From contig NW_011887303.1 in the NCBI RefSeq assembly GCF_000151315.2, positions 252,141 through 316,140 on the forward strand: a DNA stretch of 64,000 nucleotides. Direction: 5' to 3'. Both the position numbers and the translations under genes were made by a program. The notes beneath the pieces were generated by a model. The model worked only from the letters and a program-made list of their open reading frames with translations. It was not told the DNA's origin and did no database searches. The DNA comes from Capsaspora owczarzaki ATCC 30864. Its lineage: Eukaryota > Opisthokonta > Filasterea. Below are positions 1-14,183 of this stretch, in pieces. The first letter of the stretch is position 1; every line of letters begins with the position of its first letter.

Positions 1-580
1 CTCGCCTTTCGACCTGATCCGCACGACTGCGCAGTTTGCTCACTTGCATTCCACTACGCACAAAGTCTCACAGCGCTTTTTGCTTGCTGTGGCTTTCTTT
101 GTCGTTCTCTTCGACAAACTCGCCCGTCTTTGGCATTCTCACTCCCAAACGTGGATGTGAGATCTTGCGGTGGCTTTTTTGTTGTTGTTGTTGTTGTTGT
201 TTTGATCCTGATTTTGTGGTTGACTCAGGATTCTCCGATTGGGGTCCTTTTTGCTTCCCCTTTCCATCCGTCGCTCTCTCCCCCGCTCGCGTGTCTTCCA
301 CTACGAATCTGTGCAATTTTTGACATCTTTCTTTTGCACCCTTCTTGCTGGGCAGCTCGCGAGCTTAGTCTTTTATTTTTATTTTTTTTTTCTTTCGTGT
401 TTGTGTGTTGTCAACGTTTGTTGAAGAAGCTGTGAGTTTTTGGTTGCTCTCCTTTTCCCTCGCTCGCTGTCCCCACCCCGCTCCAGTGCGTATCCATGCT
501 TCCAGTATGCTCAGTCCAACCTGACTGGCGGAGAGAGAGAGACCCCATCGAGCCAAAGTCGATGCTTCACCCCAGCAACC

Positions 581-611
<31 letters not shown>

Positions 612-1879
612 TTTTGGATGGGTGGTTTTGAATGCGTGTTTTTTTTTTTTTTTTTTTTTTTTCTGGTTCGCTTGGAAGTGCTTACAATAGGCATTTTTTC
701 GTCTGCTGGTGAATCCCATCCCATTTCCTTGCATCCATGCATTGTCATCGTGGCCTGTTCGCAGCGTTCCCTCCCTTTCTTCGTCTCTGCCTTCCTCGCC
801 GCTCGTTTTGATCCAAAAAATCCCGCGTTTTTGCCTTTCGCCTTTTTTTTTTTTTTTTTTTTTTTTTTCGCATTGCTTCTCCGATTTCTTTTCTTTTTCT
901 TTTCGCCTCCTTTGCTCCTCGTCGCTGTGGCTGTGGCTGTGCGAGGGGAGGGGGAGGGTGGCCTTCTTGTGATTCCTCGTTCGTGCCTCTGCCCCCCTTT
1001 GCTCCCCCTTGTTGCCCTTGGCCCGCCTGGCTTTTGTTTCCACCATGCCTTCAATCATGCCACTATTCCACTAAATTCGCAATGCAATTTGTCCTCCTTT
1101 TTTTTTTTTTTTTTTTTTTTTTTGCTTTTTGGCTGGATTTTGCATTGCAACTGATTTTTTTTTTTTTTTTGTTTGCCTTGTTATTATTTGCCACAGATTT
1201 TTTTTTTTTTTTTTTTTTTTTTTGGTTTGTCGGTGGTTCTTCTCTGCGCCGCCATCGTTCAGCTCCCCAGCTCCCCGTTCCTTTTTCATACTTTTTTTTT
1301 TTGTCTTTATTCGCACACTCGTTCTTGTGGTTTTCTCTCTCGTTCAGCTTTTGTTCCTCTTTTTTTTTTTTCTTTTTTTTTTCTTCAGTCCCAACAACAT
1401 CTCGTGTTGCTTTTTTTTTTTTTTTTTTTTTTTTCGTTTCGGGTCTCCCTCGCTTTCCCCTCCCTCTACCGCGCCCCCTCCCTGCCCAACCAAGCTATCC
1501 GAACCACGGCTGGTGCTCCCCGCCAAATCGCATCCACTCAGGAGCAGCAGCCTCTTATTCTGATTATTATTATTTTTTATTTTTTTTTCAATCACAAGAA
1601 CCACGAGAGCACCGCGTTCTCCCGCATTGGACCTCCGACGCCCTGTTCTCCCGCCTTCCTCGTTCCCTGCCTCAAGTCCCCCCCCCCGGCTTCACGGGTA
1701 GCATTGCTTCTTGTTAACCAAAAGCGCGGCACCAAGCGCCCTTCTCCCCCCTTTCCCCATTCGCGCTCTCTCTCTCTCCTGTTGCTTTTTCTTGCTCTCG
1801 TGAAAGCCACACAAAGGACCGCTCCATCACCAAGTTAAACACAAAAACCACCTCAGAAAAAGCGGGAAGCACAGTCCAG
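1..1879. other. Non-coding, homopolymer-rich upstream region
   Basis: No protein of recognisable composition is present in any frame. Open frames here are produced by poly-T and poly-A runs read as Phe or Lys. Notable runs are A27 at 581-607, T24 at about 639-662 and T26 at about 843-868, plus many T10-T20 tracts up to 1600 separated by pyrimidine-rich DNA. It is probably the promoter and 5' leader of the Q-rich gene starting at 1880, possibly with leader introns. No intron border could be proven. Confidence 0.6.
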
Positions 1880-4033
1880 ATGGCGCTCTCTCGGCGATGG
1901 AGCCGCAGCATGGACGCGCTCACCTCGGAGGACTTTCTGCTCGAGGCGGACGAGCAGCAGCAGCAGCAGCATGAGCAAACGCCAGGTGGTGCCGGCAGCA
2001 TGGACGCTGCTGCTGCTGCTGCAATGTACTATGAATCCATCCTGCAGCCAGCATCCCTCTCAACTGCATCAGCCACAAACGGCCAGCAGCAGCAGTCGCT
2101 CAGTGCTCAGCACCAACAACAACAACAGCAGCAACAGCTCTTGATTGCCATGTCTGCGCCCGCATCCGTGCTCGCAACCCCGCATTCCACTCCCCCAGTC
2201 ACCCCGCGTTCTCACGTTGCTCACCTGTTTCCATCCACATCCGCCGCAGCCTCGCCACAGTCGGGTCTTGTCTTCCACGAAACTGGCATTGCTCAGCTCC
2301 ACCAGCAGCAACAGCAGCAGCAACAAGCACAACAGCAACAACTACCACAGCAACAACTGCAGCAGCAACAACAACAAGGCCAGCCAAAACTGCGGTACCA
2401 CGTCTACAAGCCGCACCGAACGCGCCGATCCAACTTTATCGCAATCGACGATCACGGGCGCGAAAAGATTAGCAGGAAGAAGGCCTCCAAGTCACGACGG
2501 CAGTCCGAGCCTGCGATTCCTGGCCCGGGTGTGCTGCATGCGTCAAACAGCCTGGACTCGCTCTTGAACCTGGACGAAGACTTGACGAGCGCGCACCCAA
2601 CGCGCATTTCGCCATCGCAGTCCCTGCCGGGCGGAGGCGATCATTTGCTGAGCGGCCTCGGCACCGCGACGAGTGCCAATTTCAACATGTTCTCTGCCTC
2701 AAGCGAGTTGCTCACCACCACACTGCGCGACCAGCAGGCGCTCAACTTTCGCACGAGTCTGGAGCAATTCTCTGATTATGTCGGTGATTCGCAGGCCGAG
2801 TCGGCACGTTTGCAGCAACAGCAGCAATTGAATCGCAAAAAGCGCGTTCTCAGCCGCTCAGCCAGCATGGGTACCGCTGTTGGCGGCGGCAGTGCGAATG
2901 GGTCGCGCAAGTCGTCTATGACCGACGTGACGGCCGGGGTGTCGCTGCTTCAAGTCCAGCAACCTCAGACTGCTCAACAACAACAGCAGCAACAACAGCA
3001 ACAGCAGCAACAGCAGCAACAGCAACAACAACAGCAACAACAGCAACACCAACACTTGCAGTTGCAGCTCTTGTTGCTGCAACAACATGCTGCGAGTGCT
3101 GCGCCTGGCTCCTACACTGTCTCATACGATCCCCTGGCTGGCGCCAGCTATGACGATCCGGCTTTGCAACACCAGCTCTATCTCCAACAGGAAAAGCTCA
3201 ATTCTCTGCAGCCTTCCCAAACGCAATCGCCATCGCCGCAGCAGCAGCAGCAATCGCAGCACCAGTCGCAGTCGCAGTCGCGCTCCAGCGTTGTCTCTTC
3301 CGAGGCGGGCTCGCCGTTGCTTGGAGCAAATGTCAACAACCCCCTGTCTGCCGACCGAATTCTCGGACTGACAAGCGACGGGCTTTCTCCGCTGTTTGAG
3401 TCTGACTCGCCGTTGACCGACGACGACTTGCCGAGCGGCATGAGTCCTCTGTCGTCCGTCATTCGCCACATGCGGACGGCGCGCTCCCACTCGCAGCCTG
3501 CCAGCGGCCCGACCATGCCCCGCGTGACTCGGCAAGTGCGTTCCGCGTCCGCATCGTCCGCCCATCAGCACCCGGGCCCGGTGTTTAGCGTGCCACTCGC
3601 TCAGGCCACGCCCATGTCGTCAATCTCGTCGCTGTCGTCTTTGTCGTCGCTGTCGTCCCTCTCGTCTCTGTCGTCCAGCGGCAGTGGTAGCAGCGTGCAC
3701 TCGACACCTCCGGCGACCCTCATGCAAGCGTTGACTCGCACGCTCGAGCAGCGTCAAGCAGAGCTGCAGTACGCGCAAGATCAGAGCCAACAGATTCATG
3801 CAGAGCAGTTTCAGCAGCTCACGTCGTTGCACCTGCAGCAGCAACAGCAGCAACAGCAGCAGCAACAAATTCTGGCCAATCTCCTGCTGCAGCATCCAGA
3901 TGTCTTCAACCCTGCGAACGACTGTTCTTCCGATGCCAGCTCCAACCAAGCCTTGCTCGATTTGATTGAGCTGGCCCTCCGATCTGCTGCAGAACCCACC
4001 GATCTCGCTTCTGCAACTGCGCAGCAGCAGCAC

Positions 4034-4065
<32 letters not shown>

Positions 4066-4654
4066 ACAGCAGCAGCAGCAGCAGCAGCCACAACAGCCAT
4101 TCTTGTCCCAGTATCCGACCTTTTCAACCGTTCAAGCGTCCAACACGGTTGGCTCTGTCCCCCTCACACCCATGTCGGATCTCAGCCTGGCCTTGTCGTC
4201 GTTGCCAGCGCTCTCGGCTGCTAGCGCTCAGTCGCAGTCGCAGGCACTGCCTTTGCCGTACGGCTCGCCAGTCTCGGTGCCCGTCTTGCAGTTGCCGCAA
4301 CATTTGCGCGGACGTCGTGGGATGGGCGAATGCGAGCCAGGTTCTGTCGCTGGTGCGGCGAATTCCACCCTGATCTCGATTGCAGAGCAAGAAGAGCTGC
4401 CAGCTCCGCGTTCGCGCGCGAATGCCTCCTCGTACTTGTCGCGCCCAGCCTCGATTGCTCTACTCACGCGCAGCAATGGCTCGTCTCCTGCGCCAGGCGG
4501 CATGTCCACGTCTGTCCTCGACAGCGACCCTCCTCGTCCCCTGTCCAGCACGGATATGGCTGCCGCCGAAGCGGATCTCGGGCTTTCTTATTCTTTGACG
4601 GACTTCAACTCGAGCGATATTCTGCGTGTTCTCGACACGTTTGCACCGAAATGA
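1880..4654 (+). CDS. Glutamine-rich low-complexity protein, unknown function
   Basis: Single-exon frame of 924 codons ending in TGA. I do not recognise the family. Glutamine runs coded by mixed CAG/CAA occur near residues 27-31, 80-90, 139-165, about 365-390, about 655-665 and about 715-738. An alanine run follows the first, and a Leu-Ser-Ser tandem lies near residue 580. A basic patch around residues 173-213 (YKPHRTRRSN, SRKKASKSRRQSEP) could be a nuclear signal. RRQSEP and RSHSQP match the 14-3-3 mode-1 pattern (R at -3 or RS before, P at +2). The C-terminus is acidic and hydrophobic, ending VLDTFAPK. Q-rich composition with a basic patch suggests a transcriptional regulator, but this is inference only. 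The ATG was chosen because the frame opens there after a non-coding stretch; an upstream coding exon cannot be excluded. Confidence 0.8.
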
Positions 4655-5305
4655 AGCTTCCGTCGGCGTTTCCTGCTTTGATTTTTTTGTTCTATTCTCT
4701 TTTTGGTTTGTTTTTCCCTTTATTTTGTAACTAGTTGTCTCGATTTCCCCTTTTGTGCATGCTACTCGTCGTCCCTATCCCCATCCCCGCCTATCCTTCC
4801 CGTTTGTCTCGTCTTAGCCTTTTTTTTTTTCTTCTTTTTTTTTTTTTTTTCTTTTTTTTTTCTTTCTTCTTTTCTTTTCTCTCTTAAGGTTCTCCTGTCT
4901 GTTAACCTCGCATTGCTACCACCTGCTCGTCATGTTCGTACCCTCACTGTCCGCAAAGCTCGCTGAACTTTGCCTTTGTGTTTCCGGGACTGCCCTTTTC
5001 GTTTTCTCTGTTTGCATTTTACTTCGATTTTTTTTCTTGCAAGTTTGTTTTTGTTGATATGTGTACAGTTTTTTCCCCCATCGCCATCCTCCAAAATATA
5101 CTCTTCATTCATCGCATCATTGTCAAATCGAGTCGTTCATGGATGGCAAAACGCAAAGTTGTTGTTGTGTTTGAATTCAAATGATTTTTGTTTATTGATT
5201 TTTGTTTTTGTGAGACAAGTGTCGATCACTGCATCCCTTTTCTTTTTGTTTTCGTTCCGGTTAGACAGTGCATCCAATCACAAACAGCCTCGGATTGTGT
5301 GAGCT
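4655..5305. other. Convergent 3' region, Q-rich gene and HPPD
   Basis: About 650 bp between the stop of the Q-rich gene (+) and the stop of HPPD (-). It is T-rich with runs near 4820-4862. No gene or structured RNA was seen; it should hold both 3' UTRs. Confidence 0.6.
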
Positions 5306-7391
<2,086 letters not shown>

Positions 7392-7747
7392 TGTGTGCAA
7401 TAGAGTTGGCTGAATGTGAGAGTGAAATGAAACTCGATATGACTCGATTTGGGTAGAAAATGATCAATAAATCAATCACTGAGCAATGAGTGGATCGGTT
7501 GTGAGGAAGATATCAGATGGAATTTGCATGGGGGTGGCTTAGGTGCGTTAAAGAGCTTGCATCTCAATTGCGGCGAACGAGGAGTCGGGACAGATCGAAA
7601 AGGAGATCGTCGCTGTATTCACAAGAAACCACAAACGGGCTCACATCTCAACAACAACACGCAGGAAGAGTAGAGTAAAAGTTCCTTCTTCAAGTAGCAA
7701 GTTCTTGAAACGACACGGTGAAATGCTCGTGTTTGGCAGCTTTCAAG
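7392..7747. other. Spacer between receptor kinase 3' end and HPPD 5' end
   Basis: About 356 bp on the shared minus-strand direction. It should hold the receptor kinase 3' UTR and the HPPD promoter and leader. No further feature was recognised. Confidence 0.5.
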
Positions 7748-10700
7748 CTATGCAATCAGTCCGCCAATATCGCGAATAGCATGACCAGCAGCGGCACTCT
7801 CAAAGTGCGCGCGCAAAGATGCAATGTGAGGCCGCGAAAGAGGAGCAATTTCCCAGCAGGCGCGCAAGAGAGCAAACAAGTCGTTCGGACACGACTCGGG
7901 TTGCGCCAGACGGTGTCCGGCCTCGACGTCTGCCAGCGCTTGCTGGCCTGTCTTTGATCCATAGGGCGCAGCTCCATACGAGAACACCTCCCCTGTCAAA
8001 CCTTTGTGAGCGCAACACCTTCCGATATCTATCGAAGAAATCGACCAGATCAAACGCCAGATCTTACAAGCCAAGACGCCAAACGCCCAAACATCACTGC
8101 TATGCGAAAACTTGCGATAATGCAGACATTCAGGCGCCATCCACTGTTTGGCGGCAAGTACATCAATCAATCAACAAGTCAGTTGCAATGTTTGACTCAA
8201 CCCCTTAGCCAGCCCTCCAACTATCGCAATAAGCCGAGCGGTACATCAGTCCTGCACATACCTTGACGGGAAGCTTGCCACGAGCTTCCATGCGGTAGTA
8301 GTTGTGTTCCTCGGCGAGTGCGCGCGACAAACCGAAATCAGAAATCTTGACGACAAGCCCTGTGCCAACGAGGCAGTTGCGTGCTGCGATATCACGATGG
8401 ACAAATCGAATCGACTCCAGATACTCCAGCCCACCTGCGATTTGTGCGAGGGCGTGACTCATTTCGGCCACTGTCCAGCCAATGTTGCGTTTTTGAGACT
8501 GCCACAGAACCTGGCGCAGGTCGCCGTATGGCATGAGCTCGAGAACTGACATGAACGGTGCGCAGTCCAGAAGAGACGTGATGCAGCGCACAACATTGGG
8601 GTGCGAAAACTGGGCCATCATCTGCGCTTCTTCGACAAACTCCTGACGCGACTTTTCGGTCGCATCAGGCTGCATGGTCTTGACAGCAACATCGAGATAC
8701 GCGCCCTGCACTCCGGCCAGCAGGTACTGAGCATCCGGCGGAACAAACTTTCGAGGAAGCTGCCCTTTGAGCACAACGCCGAAGTTGCCCGAGCCGAGTT
8801 TGGCTCCCAAAACAAGACTTGCGCGCAAACCGAGTTCCACAGACTCGTACAAGACTGGTGAGCTGTAGTGATCCTTTTCGATTTGCTCATACACGGAATG
8901 TTGATCCGCAGACACCGAGGCGGGAATTGGACGTTGATTGTCGTAGCTCGGCTGAACAGGACGTTGATTGTCGTAAGTGGGTTGCACCGCGGTTGATTTT
9001 GCGAGTGGCTCATAGCCGGAGAGCGCGGAATCCATTGTATGCATCGAAATGGTTGCTGTGCTATCCTTTTCAGAGAGGCCACGGGCCACTTGACGACGAC
9101 GGCGCCGAATGATCAACAACACGACAAGCACAAGCAAAACCAATATTCCACCAACGGCGCCAGCCACCGCAGGTAATATGGTTGCAGAAGAAGAGGTCTC
9201 GATATTGATGGCAGCACATTGCGGAACCGAACTGACATTCCAGTTTCCAGCAGCTGTGCAGCGGAGGCCGGTCGCTCCCGCATCGGCCAACTGAAAGCCC
9301 TCATTGCACGACAGCATGCATTCAGAGCCAAAGTCGGTCGAGTTGTTCGTGCAGTTCACGGTGCCGTGCGGAAGCGTCAGAACATTGCATGAAACAAGGG
9401 TGCAGAAGGCCTCCATCGGTCGGTCCCACTCTCGCGTTGCCAAGCACTCGACAACATCAGCATAGTCTCCTCCAAGCGAGTAGCCGGGGTTGCAGCTCGG
9501 GATGCACTCGGATCCATAGTTTGTGTTGTTGTTTGTGCACAGAACAGCACCGTTTTCAAGCGTCAGAGGATCGCACGATACAATCGTGCATTCTGCTTGC
9601 AGCGTTGCGCTCCACTCGCGCGACGCCTGACACGTCACAGGATTTGTGTTGGCTCCGCCAAGGGTGTAGCCTGCATTGCAGCTCGGTGTGCATTCCGAGA
9701 GGTAGTTTGTGTTGCCATTGGTGCAGTCGATGGCACCGTTTTCGAGAGTCAGAGGGTCGCACGAAACAATCCGGCAGTCCGCCAGGGTTGCGTTCCACTG
9801 TTGCGAAGCGTTGCAGCGCACTGCGTCAATGTAGTCTCCCTCCAATGTGAAGCCGGCGTTACAGTACGGGGTGCACTGCGAGTTGTACGCAGTCGTTCCT
9901 CCAACGCAGTTCAGTCCGCCATTACCAAGAGAAAGCGCGGGGCAGGCGATCGGGTCGCAGTAGAATGTCTCGGGACGTGACCAAGTGGTATCCGCTTTGC
10001 ACACCGAATCGACAGTAGCAAGTGGCGCGTAACCACGGAGACGGAAGCCAGCGTTGCAAGAAACAGTGCAGATACCGCCAAGCGAGTATCCATCACAGCT
10101 GACAGCTCCATTGGTTGGCGCTGCCATAGTGTGCGGGCAATGTTCCGCATACAGAACACACGTTGGTGTCGCACGCGACCACACACCGACAGAAGCAGTG
10201 CTAGCCAGGCACGTGACATTGGCAACTCGCTGCGCTGTGCCGTCCACGACATAGCCCGAATCGCAAGAGTAGGTGCACACTGCTCCGATGCTGCGAGTGG
10301 TCGGCTGGCAGTTCACGCTGCCGAGAGTGATTGAGGTTGGCGGGGCTGGGCAGTAGTTTGTGATAGTGTTACAAGAGCTCGAGTAAGAGGACCAACCGAA
10401 AGTGCTGCCATAGTCTGAGCAAGTGATGGTTGCGGCGGCAGACAGCTGATATCCATTGTTGCAGCTCATAGAGCAAGTTCCCTGATCTAAAGGGCATTGT
10501 CGAAAAAACAAACGAAAACAAACAAACCATCATTCGATGAGTTTTGCATGCGGACGCATCCGGACAGTAGAACAGCATCAAAACTCTTACAAGTCGTGCT
10601 CCCGCAAGTAAACTGTCCATTCGTCGGATTGCTTGGATTGCCACAGTTGATGGTGTTGCATTGGAAAGTGCGGGACGACCAAGACTTGTCCGCTTGGCAC

Positions 10701-12175
10701 GTAACAGTGCCTGAAGCGGATGTTGACCGAGTACCGGTGGCACAAGTATGAGTGCAAACGCCACCAACTGTCTGTCGGTTGCAGCCCCAAGTTCCAGAAG
10801 TGAAGAATGCTGGCGAACCGCACGACTTGGCTGCCATGCTGCAACAGGTGTACTTCCAGCGCCGATCTTCTTTAGTGTTCAGATGAACTACAAGTCATTC
10901 AGCAGGACGGGTTAAGTAACCATCTTGGGATTCAATTTTGACGTGATTCCGTTTTACCTGAGGACATTCCTGCAATGTACTGAAAGGCGAGAGGACATGT
11001 ATAGTCCAGAGGTCCGTCATAGTTGTTCACCTCAGCGGTAGTTGAACAATTACCCGCGTACTCGAACTCGGGAATCATGGCAACGGTTTTGACTTGAAAG
11101 AGACGGTCCATTTTTTCCTCCGAGTTGCGTGAGTTCATCCCGTAGATTGTTCGACCTGGCGTAGCAGTCCAGTCCAATACCTGTCTTGCCAAAAAAAAAA
11201 AAAAAAAAAATCAGCTCCAGTTCAAGCTAAAGCCATCTTGAGTGCGAATTTCAGCTTTCGTTACCAGATCCCACTCGTTCATTTGAAAGTAGGCTTGGTC
11301 GGGAATGCTCGCTTTTGTGACTTGCTCGCCAGAGTGCGTGATACAACTCCTGCGATACTTCCACCAACGGTCTTCCTTCAAGTTATCGTGCTGAGATTGA
11401 AACTGACAAAAGAAACACACCCATAGCGCAGTCAGCACCAGTTGATAACGCCATGCCTGCAGCTTGAGCGAGCTTACGCCTTTGAACCAACACTGCACGT
11501 CCGCGCCAACGGTTGCAGCTTCCCAGTTAATATTATCCATCGTGAACAGATGATACCTGTATCCGTACAAAGTGAGTCAGTTAAACCACACACACCAAAC
11601 ACCGCGCGTGCTTCAAACGTACCACCCAAAGTCGGTATCGTAAAATGTCGCTGATCCAAATTAGTCAAACGGATCAAGTTAGGGCTCATTGTCAACACAC
11701 GATCCGTGCAAAACGAGTCCCTGCAACAGCGCGCCGTGCTGATTTATACTGCTGCCTTTGCCGATGATGCAGCACCACGAGCCATCGTCCATTGCTGCTT
11801 GCTGGAGGGTGCAATGATGGGTGTCGGAGGTTGTCCTGAAAATAGCTCCCGCTCGATGATCGGCTGCATTACACTCCCTGGCCCGTGCGTCCTCGCACAC
11901 ACACACACACACTCTCTCTCTCGCTCACACCACGCCAATACCCATACACCCATACGCACACCGTCTTCCACGTCAGTGTGCAAACGTCGCAACGGAAACG
12001 CAGACCCGATCGGCGATGCCGAGAAGAAATCAAAACACTGCAATCAACTCGTTCCAGTCGAAGCGCAATCCCAGCCAGGACAAGGACGCGTACCATGGCA
12101 TGAATGAATGTGCGGCATCACCGCCAGTAGCACCAGGACGGGTACCAGCAACAGAGGCAGGCGCGTAAAAGCCAT
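7748..12175 (-). CDS. Receptor tyrosine kinase with dermatopontin-like and sushi (CCP) ectodomain
   Basis: Ten exons: 12175-12094, 11863-11750, 11650-11623, 11556-11478, 11402-11265, 11180-10958, 10869-10591, 10486-8262, 8143-8068, 7992-7748. All phases match, giving 1162 aa. Residues 1 to about 25 are a signal peptide (FTRLPLLLVPVLVLLAVMP). Residues about 80-235 hold three repeats like dermatopontin (DERM), e.g. SQHDNLKEDRWWKY and GMSSEDRRWKYTCC. Residues about 235-740 are about eight Cys-rich CCP/sushi modules (CGSP, NCGNP, CPAPP, CPHTM, CPALS, CDPL twice, CNVL). TM is about 750-774, followed by RRRRRQ. The juxtamembrane segment has two YDNQ motifs and YEQI. The kinase (about 870-1150) has GSGNFGVV, VAVK (K917), HRDIAARN, DFGLSR and a split KWMAPE, so it looks catalytically competent. 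The ATG follows a strong acceptor-like TTTTGTTACAG, suggesting a 5'-UTR intron. Ligand unknown. Confidence 0.88.
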
Positions 12176-12446
12176 CTGTAACAAAACAAGAAAAAAAAGA
12201 AGAAAAAAGAGAAATTGAGAGTGACCAATGCACCCCAAATGCACCCAGTTCTGATCGGCGCACAGACAATGCTCGTTCACTTTGTGGTTTGAATTGTGAA
12301 GAGGTGTGTGTTTTTGTGTCAGTCGATGTCGATGTCGCTGTTCTTTGTTCTTCATCACCCGCGTTTTTGTGTGTTTTGTCGCTTTTATCATTTTTTGCAC
12401 ATTTGGCTCAGTTTTTTTTTTTTTTTTTCTTTGAAGACAAGCAACA
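12176..12446. promoter_or_regulatory. Divergent promoter region, receptor kinase / RMDN
   Basis: 271 bp separate the two start codons on opposite strands. The kinase side ends in an acceptor-like pyrimidine tract plus ACAG at its ATG. The RMDN side has a T16 run and CTTTGAAG before its ATG. No TATA box was identified. Leader introns probably occupy part of the space, so the true promoter core may be small. Confidence 0.5.
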
Positions 12447-13619
12447 ATGATTCGGAGCGTTGCATTCGAGCTGACCAAACGCGCGTCGTCGTCGTCCGTT
12501 GCTGCTGTTGCCGCGTCGATGCGTGCGACAACTCGTTGTGCTGCTGTCGCTGCCACTTCCGCCGTCGTGCGTGGCATGTCGACGAGCGCGAACAACAACA
12601 ACCAGCAGGAACAGGACAAGCAGCAGCAGAACAACGAGCAATCCGAGTCGACCGCGTCCAAGCTCACCAAGCCGGGCTTTGTCGCAGCTGCTGCAGTCGC
12701 GCTGGTCGTCTGGCAGCTCGAGTCGCGCGGAGAGCGCTTTGGAGCGTCGGTGGACGGCGGTCATCAGTCGCAGGAGCCGCGCGGCTTGATCTCGTCCTGG
12801 GTCGCCAAGGCGCTCGGCCACTCGACCGTCCGCGCCAACGCGCGCCTGTCTGAAGACTCGAACGTGCGTGCACTGATTGCCGAGGCTGCCATGGGCAAGA
12901 CGGGCTCGCGTCAGTTCACCTCGCTGATGACCACCGTCTGCCAGCACGCCGACCGGCTCTACGACGGCGGCCACATGGACGATCTGTATGCGTTCTTGCA
13001 TGCCACGATGGCTGCAGACAGCCCTCTCAAGAGCGGCGCCATCGCGTGGCGTGCTGCACGCGCCGCCCGCGAACGGTCGCTGGCCACCACGGACGCCGAG
13101 CTAAAGAAGAAGCTCGTGTACGAGGCGTACGAGCTGGCCAAGCGCGCGATCGAGTACGATCCGAGCGACTTTGCCTGCCACAAGTGGCTGGGCATCACGA
13201 TCAGCGACGTGGGCGAGTACGAGGGCGTCAAGGTCAAGATTTCCAACGCCTTCACCATCAAGAAGCACTTTGACGAAGCGGTGCGCCTCAACCCCGACGA
13301 TCCCACCTCGCGCCACCTCGTTGGCATGTGGTGCTTCACCTTTGCCGATATGCCGTGGTACCAGCGCAAGATTGCCGCAACCCTCTTTGCCACCCCGCCC
13401 AGCGCCACGTACGACGAGGCCCTTGGCCATTTTGTCGCCGCCGAAAACATTGAACCCGGCTTTTACGTGAAAAACACACTCATGATTGGCAAGGTCTACC
13501 TTCGGATGGGCCAGAAGGAGGAGGCGAAAAAGTATCTCACCAAGACCATCTTCCAAGCCAAGACGGAGGCTGATCGTGAGTCCCTGGAGGAGGCCAAGCA
13601 GATTCTCGAGAAGATGTAA
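12447..13619 (+). CDS. Regulator of microtubule dynamics (RMDN/FAM82) family TPR protein
   Basis: Single exon, 390 aa. The N-terminus (MIRSVAFELTKRASSSSVAA) is Ser/Ala/Arg-rich without acids, like a mitochondrial targeting sequence. A Q/N-rich linker follows (about 48-66), then a hydrophobic segment near 77-92 (FVAAAAVALVVWQLES). The C-terminal half (about 130-385) has helical TPR-like repeats typical of RMDN1-3, including AIEYDPSDFACHKWLGI, HFDEAVRLNPDDPTSRHLVG and MIGKVYLRMGQKEEAKKYL. In mammals RMDN1 and RMDN3 associate with mitochondria and microtubules, and RMDN3 acts at ER-mitochondria contacts. Which animal paralogue this corresponds to cannot be said, but targeting peptide plus membrane segment fit a mitochondrial protein. 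Confidence 0.85.
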   Translation: MIRSVAFELTKRASSSSVAAVAASMRATTRCAAVAATSAVVRGMSTSANNNNQQEQDKQQQNNEQSESTASKLTKPGFVAAAAVALVVWQLESRGERFGASVDGGHQSQEPRGLISSWVAKALGHSTVRANARLSEDSNVRALIAEAAMGKTGSRQFTSLMTTVCQHADRLYDGGHMDDLYAFLHATMAADSPLKSGAIAWRAARAARERSLATTDAELKKKLVYEAYELAKRAIEYDPSDFACHKWLGITISDVGEYEGVKVKISNAFTIKKHFDEAVRLNPDDPTSRHLVGMWCFTFADMPWYQRKIAATLFATPPSATYDEALGHFVAAENIEPGFYVKNTLMIGKVYLRMGQKEEAKKYLTKTIFQAKTEADRESLEEAKQILEKM

Positions 13620-14183
13620 ATTTGAATTTCCATCGAGGACGTGGGCCACATCCACACATCCAGCTCAACCAACACAACACCAACAACAAATTCAATCCAT
13701 CATCGCAACTGTTGTCATCGCAGTTTTTCTTTGCAGTTGTGCTCGTGTACATGTCAAAAACTAAACCAAATTCACTCCATTTGCAAGTCCAATTCTGCGT
13801 AGAAAACTCAAACTTTGGGCTTCATGGGATTGGCACCTGCCCCCAAAGGGGGGAAAGCTCGCGATCGAGCGCTGCGAAAACCACAGTCGCAGGCGATTGA
13901 ACGACAAGCACGCCTTGGTGCGGACACATCCCTTGTGTATATTTCAGGAGATGAGTGACGGTTGTCACAACGAGAACAAGAAAAACAGGGGGGGGGGAAA
14001 GAACAACCGAGAACAAACGACAAAAATTACGCATCAATTTTTACATGTCGGAAGAGAAGAAGAAGAAAAGGAAGAAAAAAAAGCAAAGGAAAAACACTCA
14101 TCATTGCAACAGAAGAGCATTAAGAACAACAAAAAACCATCTAACAGGAAACCGAGTAACTCTTTGGAACCGGAATTGCTCAC
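13620..14183. other. Convergent 3' region, RMDN and acid phosphatase
   Basis: 564 bp between two converging stop codons. AAC-rich and A-rich DNA only; short open frames here have no protein-like composition. Expected to hold both 3' UTRs. Confidence 0.55.

Noticed and set aside
36-1838. Multiple open frames of 80-240 codons on both strands
   Set aside because: They consist of poly-Phe or poly-Lys from homopolymers with no domain-like stretches.
11211-11264. Apparent stop of the receptor frame (FSLNWS then TGA)
   Set aside because: A GTAACG donor at 11264 upstream of the stop and the T20 tract before the next acceptor show the stop lies inside an intron; phases match.
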